Shown here: positions 1-5,492 of the stretch, in pieces
Numbering within the stretch: position 1 is the stretch's first letter
Layout of the letters: each line of letters begins with the position of its first letter
Assembly: GCA_003445895.1 (NCBI GenBank)
Contig: DMCD01000264.1
Coordinates: forward strand, 1-9,191
Source of the DNA: Lachnoclostridium sp.
Lineage (GTDB): Bacteria; Bacillota; Clostridia; Lachnospirales; Lachnospiraceae
Direction: 5' to 3'
DNA length: 9,191 bases
Notes under the pieces: model-generated
Databases searched by the model: none
What the model was told of the DNA's origin: nothing
Seen by the model: the letters and a program-made list of their open reading frames with translations, nothing else
Program-made: the position numbers and the translations under genes

Positions 1-602
1 AGGCTGCTGCAAAGGCAGAGGTTGATGTTGATGAGAACACCGGCGCTCTGGACGAAGCAAACGTCATGAACGCAGTTCTCTATATCGTTGTTGCAGTTGG
101 TGCCGGTACCATCGTTGCAAAAATCCTTGGTACTTTCATTACCCTTCCGGGCTACATCGGCGCTATGATCGTTGGTGCTACTGTTCGTAACGTACAGGAA
201 GCAAGAGGCGTTAAGGTTCCGATGGCTGAGATGGGCGCAATCGGAAACGTATGCCTGTCCCTGTTCCTGGGTCTTGCCATGATTAACCTGAAGCTGTGGC
301 AGCTGGTTGCTCTGGCACTTCCGATGATTGTTATCCTTCTTATCCAGACCGTCATCATGTTCTTCTATGCAAGATTCATTGTATTCAACATGATGGGCCG
401 CGACTACGATGCAGCCGTTCTGGCATCCGGTTTCTGCGGATTCGGTATGGGCGCTACACCGAACGCTATGGCTAACATGCAGGCTATTACAAACAACTAC
501 GGACCCGCTCCGGTAGCATTCATGATTGTGCCGCTGGTAGGTTCCCTGTTTATCGACTTCTTCAACGCTGCAATCATTACGGCGTTTGCAAACTTCCTGT
601 AA
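1..602 (+). CDS. gltS: Sodium/glutamate symporter GltS, C-terminal part (5' end outside window)
   Basis: The product carries glutamate into the cell with sodium across the cytoplasmic membrane. The frame is open from base 3, giving 199 codons to the TAA at 600-602. The methionine at 66 is therefore internal: the codons before it encode a hydrophilic Lys/Asp/Glu-rich stretch that fits the central loop of GltS, and no ribosome binding site precedes it. Counting from that Met, hydrophobic segments lie at about 3-25, 28-42, 55-76, 78-105 and 150-177. The Gly-rich GFGMGATPNAMANMQ (about 123-137) and the YGPAPVAFMIVPLVGSLF stretch near the end are typical of GltS. The family is about 400 residues long, so roughly the last half is present. 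Val and Ala codons are mostly GTT and GCT, as in gdh downstream. Pairing with gdh suggests glutamate catabolism. The family assignment is firm; the exact substrate is inferred. Confidence 0.93.
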   Translation, partial: AAAKAEVDVDENTGALDEANVMNAVLYIVVAVGAGTIVAKILGTFITLPGYIGAMIVGATVRNVQEARGVKVPMAEMGAIGNVCLSLFLGLAMINLKLWQLVALALPMIVILLIQTVIMFFYARFIVFNMMGRDYDAAVLASGFCGFGMGATPNAMANMQAITNNYGPAPVAFMIVPLVGSLFIDFFNAAIITAFANFL

Positions 603-624
603 GGGTTATCAAACCCGATACGGA

Positions 625-663
625 CAGAATCATCCGCCGTGCTTGCACAGGCGGATGATTCTG
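625..663 (+). other. Perfect 14-bp hairpin just after gltS (terminator-like stem without T-run)
   Basis: CAGAATCATCCGCC (625-638) pairs exactly with GGCGGATGATTCTG (650-663). The 11-base loop can itself close three more pairs (GTG/CAC). It sits 22 bases after the gltS stop, where a terminator is expected, but the bases that follow (AATGTAGCGG) contain no T-run. It may stabilise or process the 3' end of the gltS mRNA, or act as a weak terminator in concert with the following hairpins. The pairing is seen directly; the role is inference. Confidence 0.7.
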
Positions 664-676
664 AATGTAGCGGGTT

Positions 677-704
677 CGGGCATGATGCGAAGCATCAATG
701 CCCG
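677..704 (+). other. 12-bp hairpin with GAA triloop
   Basis: CGGGCATGATGC (677-688) pairs with GCATC (692-696) and ATGCCCG (698-704) around a GAA loop, with a single bulged A at 697. It follows the first hairpin by 13 bases. Like its neighbour it has no T-run and is not a classical terminator. Confidence 0.65.
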
Positions 705-705
705 G

Positions 706-740
706 CCGGAACGAGAGAATCGGAGATTCTCGAGTGCCGG
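706..740 (+). other. Hairpin with 7-bp core and CCGG base
   Basis: GAGAATC (715-721) and GATTCTC (725-731) form a 7-bp stem around GGA. The outer CCGG at 706-709 can pair with CCGG at 737-740 across an internal loop. It is the third stem in a row. The distal bases 738-749 can instead form CGGG/CCCG with a GATA loop, so alternative folds exist. Confidence 0.55.
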
Positions 741-744
741 GGAT

Positions 745-790
745 ACCCGCCAGGCTTTCGGGTGCCGTGCTGACGTTTAATGCGGGTTTT
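745..790 (+). terminator. Possible weak terminator closing the hairpin block
   Basis: ACCCGC (745-750) can pair with GCGGGT (782-787), and TTT (788-790) follows, so this is the only stem of the block with anything like a U-tract. The 31-base interior can form smaller stems (CAG/CTG, GGC/GCC). ACCCG can alternatively pair with CGGGT at 759-763. The long loop and short T-run make it a weak call. Confidence 0.35.
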
Positions 791-836
791 GTGCAATATG
801 ACGAATACCGTCTCTAAAACTCAGCACTATGCCCAA

Positions 837-874
837 ATGATAAACGCAGATTTATATCTGAGGCTGTTTATCAT
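837..874. promoter_or_regulatory. Inverted repeat ATGATAAAC/GTTTATCAT upstream of gdh, candidate regulator site
   Basis: ATGATAAAC (837-845) is the exact reverse complement of GTTTATCAT (866-874). The interior carries a second short repeat, CAGAT/ATCTG (847-860). The element lies 57 bases upstream of the gdh -35 box, so it would not be in the gdh transcript if that starts near 967. This favours a DNA binding site over an RNA hairpin. The half-site ATGATAAA recurs over the promoter at 8038-8067. A regulator binding both is inference. Confidence 0.5.
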
Positions 875-931
875 GAAATTTAAATGCACAACATAAACAG
901 AAAGAAATACCATTTATTTAATAGATAGTAT

Positions 932-960
932 TTGCTAATCTGATGCTTGTGCGGTATAAT
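932..960 (+). promoter_or_regulatory. Sigma-A type promoter of gdh
   Basis: TTGCTA (932-937, four of six consensus bases) is followed after 17 bases by a perfect TATAAT (955-960). Transcription would begin near 967, giving a leader of about 110 bases before the start codon at 1077. It is the best promoter in the gap, and its position directly before a leader inverted repeat and a strong ribosome binding site supports it. Confidence 0.72.
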
Positions 961-977
961 GTACTTGTATAGAGAAG

Positions 978-1018
978 TTCAACAAAAATGATTCAATCAC
1001 GGAACGGTTTTTGTTGAA
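978..1018 (+). promoter_or_regulatory. Perfect 11-bp inverted repeat in the gdh leader
   Basis: TTCAACAAAAA (978-988) pairs exactly with TTTTTGTTGAA (1008-1018) around a 19-base loop that holds the near-palindrome TGATTCAATCA. It begins about 11 bases after the predicted transcription start. It could be an operator on DNA or a 5' stem-loop in the mRNA. It is not a good terminator because the T-run is in the stem. A second, weaker stem CTTAT/ATAAG (1039-1060) ends just before the Shine-Dalgarno sequence. Confidence 0.5.
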
Positions 1019-1061
1019 ATTTCCTATAAAAAAGAGAACTTATTAAATGTTTTTCATAAGC

Positions 1062-1067
1062 AGGAGG
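1062..1067 (+). promoter_or_regulatory. Consensus ribosome binding site of gdh
   Basis: AGGAGG lies nine bases before the ATG at 1077. It matches the anti-Shine-Dalgarno sequence fully, which fixes the gdh start and fits strong expression. Confidence 0.85.
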
Positions 1068-1076
1068 TAAATTCCA

Positions 1077-2435
1077 ATGAACGCTTATATTCAGAGAGTC
1101 ATCGAAGACGTCAGAAAGAAAAACGCTAACGAGCCCGAGTTCATCCAGACTGTAGAAGAGGTTCTTTCCTCTCTTAGCCCGGTTATGGATGCTCATCCGG
1201 AGTATGAGAAGGCCGCTCTCCTTGAGAGAATGGTTGAGCCGGAGAGAACCATCGAGTTCCGCGTTACCTGGGAAGATGACAATCATGTATGGCATGTAAA
1301 CCGCGGCTATCGTGTACAGTTCAACAGCGCTATCGGACCGTACAAGGGCGGACTTCGTTTTGCTCCGAGCGTAAACCTTTCCATCATCAAGTTCCTTGGC
1401 TTCGAGCAGGTATTCAAGGACAGCCTTACCACTCTGCCGATCGGCGGTGCTAAGGGTGGTTCCGACTTCGATCCGAACGGAAAGAGCGACGGCGAAGTTA
1501 TGAGATTCTGCCAGGCCTTCATGACCGAGCTTTATCGTCACATTGGTCCGGACGTTGACTGCCCGGCTGGTGACCTTGGCGTAGGCGGACGTGAGATTGG
1601 TTACATGTTCGGCGCATGGAGAAGACTGACTGGTACTTATGCTAACGGCGCTCTGTCTGGTAAGGCAATGCCGTTCGGTGGTTCCATCCTTCGTCCGGAA
1701 GCAACCGGTTTCGGTGCTGTTTACTATCTTGAGTCCGTTCTTGAGCACGAGAAGGATACCATGAAGGGCAAGAGAGTTGCTCTGGCTGGTTTCGGTAACG
1801 TTGCATGGGGCGTAGCTACAAAGCTTGCTGAGCTTGGTGCTAAGGCTGTTACCCTGTCTGGTCCGGATGGATACATCTACGATCCGGAAGGTATCGTTAC
1901 CAAAGAGAAGATCGACTTCATGCTTGAGATGAGAGCATCCGGCCGCAACAAGGTTCAGGACTATGCTGACAAGTTCGGCGTACAGTTCTTCCCGGGCCAG
2001 AAGCCGTGGGGCCAGAAGGATGTCGATATCGTTATGCCGTGCGCTACTCAGAACGATGTCAACATGGATGAGGCTAAGAAGATTGTTGCCAACGGCATCA
2101 AGTACTACATCGAAGTTGCTAACATGCCGACAACCAACGAGGCTCTGAAGTTCCTTATGGAGCAGAAGAACATGATCGTTGCTCCGTCTAAGGCTGTTAA
2201 CGCCGGCGGCGTATCCGTATCTGCACTTGAGATGTCTCAGAACTCCGAGAGACTGTTCTGGACTGCTGAGGAAGTAGATGCTAAGCTTCACCAGATCATG
2301 AAGGGTATCCACGATGGTTCTGCAGCTGCAGCTGAGAGATATGGCCTTGGCTACAACCTGGTTGCTGGTGCTAACATCGTTGGTTTCCAGAAGGTTGCTG
2401 ACGCTATGATGGGTCAGGGCATCGCTTGGTCATAA
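1077..2435 (+). CDS. gdhA: Glutamate dehydrogenase, clostridial hexameric type, probably NAD-preferring
   Basis: It catalyses reversible oxidative deamination of glutamate to 2-oxoglutarate and ammonium in the cytoplasm. At 452 residues it has the normal length of the hexameric GDHs. GPYKGGLRF (88-95) and PIGGAKGGSD (121-130) carry the substrate and catalytic lysines K90, K114 and K126. D166 in PAGDLGVG and S381 complete the active site. The nucleotide fold has GFGNVAWG (238-245). These positions match, at an offset of one, the residues I recall for the Clostridium symbiosum NAD enzyme (K89, K113, K125, D165, S380). The coenzyme positions F239 and P263-D264 also match that NAD-specific enzyme rather than the Ser-containing NADP type of E. 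coli. A consensus ribosome binding site fixes the start. It has its own promoter and terminator and follows gltS, suggesting a glutamate uptake and fermentation pair. Family is certain; cofactor preference is inferred, and many databases would label it NADP-specific. Confidence 0.97.
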   Translation: MNAYIQRVIEDVRKKNANEPEFIQTVEEVLSSLSPVMDAHPEYEKAALLERMVEPERTIEFRVTWEDDNHVWHVNRGYRVQFNSAIGPYKGGLRFAPSVNLSIIKFLGFEQVFKDSLTTLPIGGAKGGSDFDPNGKSDGEVMRFCQAFMTELYRHIGPDVDCPAGDLGVGGREIGYMFGAWRRLTGTYANGALSGKAMPFGGSILRPEATGFGAVYYLESVLEHEKDTMKGKRVALAGFGNVAWGVATKLAELGAKAVTLSGPDGYIYDPEGIVTKEKIDFMLEMRASGRNKVQDYADKFGVQFFPGQKPWGQKDVDIVMPCATQNDVNMDEAKKIVANGIKYYIEVANMPTTNEALKFLMEQKNMIVAPSKAVNAGGVSVSALEMSQNSERLFWTAEEVDAKLHQIMKGIHDGSAAAAERYGLGYNLVAGANIVGFQKVADAMMGQGIAWS

Positions 2436-2476
2436 TCGATGACTCTAAATTAAATATTCACCAACCGTGAGTATCC

Positions 2477-2509
2477 GGGGGCTGTCGCGAAAGCGGCAGC
2501 CCTCTTTTT
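2477..2509 (+). terminator. Intrinsic terminator after gdh
   Basis: GGGGCTGTCGC and GCGGCAGCCC (2477-2504) form a stem of about 12 bp with G-U wobbles, closed by a GAAA tetraloop and followed by TTTTT (2505-2509). It ends the gdh transcript 42 bases after the stop codon. The outer stem GGGCTGT/CAGCCC is shared with the terminator at 8849-8893. A further small stem GCACGG/CCGTGC follows at 2510-2529 without a T-run. Confidence 0.93.
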
Positions 2510-2575
2510 GCACGGGCAATGAGCCGTGCGTATCCTGCATGTCAGATTTCCGCGAGAGCTTGTTCCTGGCAGAGG

Positions 2576-2603
2576 TTGACTTTTTCCGGGATTATGTTTA
2601 AAT
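2576..2603 (+). promoter_or_regulatory. Promoter of the S1/dtd/M18/PPIase/transporter cluster
   Basis: TTGACT (2576-2581, five of six) is followed after 16 bases by TTAAAT (2598-2603, four of six), with TGT directly before it as an extended -10. The start would be near 2610, giving a short leader of about 25 bases. A 10-base direct repeat, TATGTTTAAA, at 2593-2602 and 2609-2618 covers the -10 and start region with a 16-base period and could be a regulator site. Confidence 0.6.
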
Positions 2604-2634
2604 AGAGATATGTTTAAAAAGGAGGAACTGCAAC

Positions 2635-3576
2635 ATGTCTGATGAAATGAAGAACACAACCGCAGCAGAGGCGGCGGAGGCTCCCCAGGAGTCCATGGCT
2701 GATTTCGAGAAGGAGATCGACGCATCTTTCCGCCGTGTACACGTAGGTGATATGGTGACCGGAACCGTGGTCAGCGTATCCGATGACCAGGTTCTGGTGG
2801 ACCTCGGCACCTATGTAGGCGGTTCGATCAATAAAGAGAATCTGTCCAATGATCCGGAATTCAACCTGAAGGAAGAGATCCATGCAGGTGATGAGATCAC
2901 CGCAACTGTCATCAAGATGGACGACGGCAGCGGCAACGTGGTCCTTTCCCGCAAGGAAGCCAACGACAAGCTGACCTGGGAGAAGCTGCGCGAGATGATG
3001 AACGAGCGCACCATGGTTCCGGTTACCATTCTGGAAGCAGTCAAGGCCGGCGTTACCACAAAGCTTGAGGGCATGCGCGCCTTCATTCCGGCATCCCGCA
3101 TCTCCAACAGCTATGTGGAAGATCTGAATGAGTGGGTTGGCAAGACCATCGATGTCACCGTCATCGAGGCGGATGAAGAGAAGAAGCACCTGGTACTCTC
3201 CGGAAGAGAGGCTGCCCGGGCAAAAGAGCAGGAGGAGAAGGCAGCAAAGATCTCCAAGTGTGAGGTTGGTTCCGTGATGGAAGGTACTGTTGAGACCATC
3301 AAGCCCTACGGCGCATTCATTACCCTGGACAATGGTCTTTCCGGACTGTGCCACGTATCCCAGATCAGCAAGAAGCGCATCCCGCATCCGTCTGCTGTTC
3401 TGAAAGAGGGACAGAAGGTAACGGTCAAGGTTATTGCGAAGAAGGACGGAAAGCTCAGCCTCAGCATGCGCGAGACTGCACCGGATGAGGCACCGGATGA
3501 TCAGGTACCGGCATATGAGAACAGCGATGCCCTCACCACAACTCTGGGCGATCTGTTCAAGGGCCTGAAGTTCTGA
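2635..3576 (+). CDS. S1 RNA-binding domain protein (ribosomal protein S1-like, three S1 repeats)
   Basis: The protein binds RNA and probably helps recruit mRNA to the 30S subunit, or otherwise acts with the ribosome in the cytoplasm. An acidic Ala-rich N-terminus (1-34) precedes three S1 folds at about 36-107, 124-193 and 209-281. The third is the most canonical, with VGSVMEGTV, a KPYGAFITL strand, GLSGLCHVSQIS and KLSLSMRET. The second is diverged and lacks the usual GA-phi strand motif. The chain ends TTLGDLFKGLKF, a tail seen in clostridial S1-like proteins. At 313 residues it is far shorter than the six-domain E. coli S1. GGAGG at 2621-2625 sets the start. It is the first gene of a likely operon, with dtd starting 18 bases after its stop. 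Family is firm; equivalence to rpsA is uncertain. Confidence 0.9.
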   Translation: MSDEMKNTTAAEAAEAPQESMADFEKEIDASFRRVHVGDMVTGTVVSVSDDQVLVDLGTYVGGSINKENLSNDPEFNLKEEIHAGDEITATVIKMDDGSGNVVLSRKEANDKLTWEKLREMMNERTMVPVTILEAVKAGVTTKLEGMRAFIPASRISNSYVEDLNEWVGKTIDVTVIEADEEKKHLVLSGREAARAKEQEEKAAKISKCEVGSVMEGTVETIKPYGAFITLDNGLSGLCHVSQISKKRIPHPSAVLKEGQKVTVKVIAKKDGKLSLSMRETAPDEAPDDQVPAYENSDALTTTLGDLFKGLKF

Positions 3577-3594
3577 TTGGAGTAATATCAAAAC

Positions 3595-4047
3595 ATGAGA
3601 GCAGTATTACAGGTAGTAGACAGGGCGGAAGTCACAGTGGATGACCGCCCTGTCGGCGCGATAAAAAAGGGTTTCCTGATTCTCCTGGGCGTGGAGGATG
3701 AGGATACGGAAGAGCTGACAGATAAAATGATGGACAAGATCTGCAAGCTCCGGATTTTTGAAGATGAGAACGGCAAAACCAACCTCTCCCTGGCGGACGT
3801 CGGCGGGGAGATTCTTATGGTCAGCCAGTTTACACTCTATGCGGACTGCAGAAAGGGCAACCGCCCCAGCTTCGTGAAAGCCGGTGCGCCCGATTATGCC
3901 AATAAGCTGTATGAACATGCCTGCGAGCGCTGCAGGCAGAACGGGTTCAAGGTAGAGCAGGGAGAATTCGGCGCCTATATGAAGATCTCTCTGGTCAATG
4001 ACGGCCCCTTTACGCTGATGCTGGACAGCGCCACGCTTCTGAAATAG
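3595..4047 (+). CDS. dtd: D-aminoacyl-tRNA deacylase
   Basis: It hydrolyses D-aminoacyl-tRNAs such as D-Tyr-tRNA, and also Gly-tRNA(Ala), freeing tRNA from wrongly attached residues in the cytoplasm. The 150-residue length is that of the bacterial DTD family. The N-terminus [16 protein letters not shown] is typical. SQFTLYAD (77-84) and GNRPSF (88-93) form the first active-site motif, and [11 protein letters not shown] (135-145) holds the Gly-Pro pair (137-138) that by family knowledge adopts the cis form and excludes L-aminoacyl groups. The usual Val after Gly-Pro is Phe here, a mild variation. A GGAG at 3579-3582, 12 bases before the ATG, is a spaced but usable ribosome binding site. It is translated from the same mRNA as the upstream S1 gene, with both serving translation fidelity or efficiency. 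Confidence 0.96.
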   Translation: MRAVLQVVDRAEVTVDDRPVGAIKKGFLILLGVEDEDTEELTDKMMDKICKLRIFEDENGKTNLSLADVGGEILMVSQFTLYADCRKGNRPSFVKAGAPDYANKLYEHACERCRQNGFKVEQGEFGAYMKISLVNDGPFTLMLDSATLLK

Positions 4048-4094
4048 AAGACCGGCATCCGCAGAACAGAGATACACCAGGAAGGACAGAAGAT

Positions 4095-5489
4095 ATGAAG
4101 GCAAAAGAACTGCAGAAGCAGCTGACATTCAAATATGAGGATTTCGCGAAGAAATGCCCGGAAGAGATGGAGAAGGCCTACGCCTTTGCCGAGGGCTATA
4201 AAGAGTTTCTCGCGAAGGCAAAAACCGAGAGGGAATTCAACAGGGCAGCGAAAGAGCTGCTGGATGCGGCGGGCTATGTCCCCTTCGCACCGGGAAAGAA
4301 CTACCAGCCGGGGGATAAGGTTTATTTTGACAACCGGGGCAAGGCCCTGCTCATGACCACCTTCGGCAAAAGACCGCTTTCTGACGGCCTTCGGATGAAC
4401 GCGGCCCATATCGATTCCCCGCGCCTGGACTTAAAGCCCATGCCTCTTTTTGAGAAAGACGGCCTGGCTTACTTCAAACCCCATTATTACGGCGGCATCC
4501 GCAAGTATCAGTGGGCCACCATCCCGCTGGCCATGCACGGCGTGGTCGTGAAAGAAGACGGCGAGACGCTTAATATTTCCATCGGTGAGAAGGCCGGAGA
4601 TCCGCAGTTTGTCATCTCCGATCTGCTTCCCCATCTGAGTGCGAAGCAGGACGACCGGAAGCTTAAAGAAGGCGTGCGGGCGGAAGAGCTGAATATCATC
4701 ATCGGCAGCATCCCCTTTGCGGATGAAGACGGGGAAGATGTCAAGGAAGCGGTGAAGCTTAAGGCACTTGCGCTCTTAAACGAGCAGTTCGGCATCACCG
4801 AGAAGGATTTTCTGCGCGCCGAGATCGAATTTGTGCCGGCGGTCAAGCCCACAGATATCGGCTTCGACCGTGGACTGATCGCAGCCTACGGACAGGATGA
4901 CCGGGTCTGCGCCTACACTGCCATCATGGCGGAGATGGAGGCAAAAGCACCGGAATACACCACCGTTACCGTGCTGGCGGACAAGGAGGAGATCGGCTCG
5001 GTCGGCAATACCGGCCTGAACTCCGAATTCCTGGTTCACTATGTGGAAGACCTGGTGGAAGCAGCAGGGGGCAATGTCCGCGCTGTCCTGCGCAACTCCA
5101 TCTGCCTGTCCTCCGACGTGAGCGCCGCTTTTGATCCCACCTTCCCGGATCCCTTCGAGAAGAATAATATCCCCTACCTGGGGAAGGGTGTCTCCATCAT
5201 GAAGTACACCGGTGCCAGAGGAAAATCCGGCAGCAACGATGCCAGCGCAGAGCTGATGGGTCAGATCATCGGCATCATGGATAAAGCCGGCGTCTGCTGG
5301 CAGACCGGCGAGCTGGGTGCCGTGGATGTGGGCGGCGGCGGAACCGTGGCCCTCTATGTGGCAGGCAAAGATATCAATGTGGTGGACATCGGCGTACCCG
5401 TCATGTCCATGCATTCTCCCTTTGAAGTTACCTCTAAGCTGGATGTGTACAGTGCTTACCGGGCTTACAAGGCATTTTATCAGGAGTAA
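4095..5489 (+). CDS. M18 family zinc aminopeptidase
   Basis: It is a cytoplasmic metallo-aminopeptidase of family M18 (aspartyl aminopeptidase / yeast aminopeptidase I type) that removes N-terminal residues from peptides. At 464 residues it has the family length. Two metal-ion sites can be read: H105 in AAHIDSPRLD, D268 or D269 in GQDDRVCAYTA, E298-E299 in ADKEEIGSVGNTG, D341 in LSSDVSAAFDP and H440 in SMHSPFE. The first site has AHIDSP where many M18 members have SHTDSP. The middle part (about 150-250) is the dimer or dodecamer-forming insertion domain. The start at 4095 has an AGGA at 4083-4086 and follows dtd by 47 bases. The stop is only three bases before the next gene. Preferred residue specificity cannot be read from sequence. 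Confidence 0.95.
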   Translation: MKAKELQKQLTFKYEDFAKKCPEEMEKAYAFAEGYKEFLAKAKTEREFNRAAKELLDAAGYVPFAPGKNYQPGDKVYFDNRGKALLMTTFGKRPLSDGLRMNAAHIDSPRLDLKPMPLFEKDGLAYFKPHYYGGIRKYQWATIPLAMHGVVVKEDGETLNISIGEKAGDPQFVISDLLPHLSAKQDDRKLKEGVRAEELNIIIGSIPFADEDGEDVKEAVKLKALALLNEQFGITEKDFLRAEIEFVPAVKPTDIGFDRGLIAAYGQDDRVCAYTAIMAEMEAKAPEYTTVTVLADKEEIGSVGNTGLNSEFLVHYVEDLVEAAGGNVRAVLRNSICLSSDVSAAFDPTFPDPFEKNNIPYLGKGVSIMKYTGARGKSGSNDASAELMGQIIGIMDKAGVCWQTGELGAVDVGGGGTVALYVAGKDINVVDIGVPVMSMHSPFEVTSKLDVYSAYRAYKAFYQE

Positions 5490-5492
5490 TCT

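Larger units (their letters stand above)
603..1076. other. 474-base gene-free region between gltS and gdh, rich in inverted repeats
   Basis: No convincing gene lies here. In order the stretch holds a block of adjacent hairpins (625-790), an isolated inverted repeat (837-874), the gdh promoter (932-960), a leader inverted repeat (978-1018) and the gdh ribosome binding site (1062-1067). Base composition shifts from GC-rich in the hairpin block to AT-rich from about 790 onward. None of the hairpins up to 663 is followed by a clean T-run, so where the gltS transcript ends is not obvious. Confidence 0.8.

Noticed and set aside
586..780. 64-codon plus-strand frame after gltS
   Set aside because: It overlaps the end of gltS, lacks a ribosome binding site and runs through the hairpin block, whose inverted repeats explain the sequence better.
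988..1017. Nine-codon frame (MIQSRNGFC) in the gdh leader as a leader peptide
   Set aside because: No Shine-Dalgarno sequence at proper distance and no run of Glu, Gln or other regulatory codons.
993..2312. 439-codon minus-strand frame opposite gdh
   Set aside because: It is antisense to an unmistakable glutamate dehydrogenase and shows no domain or ribosome binding site.
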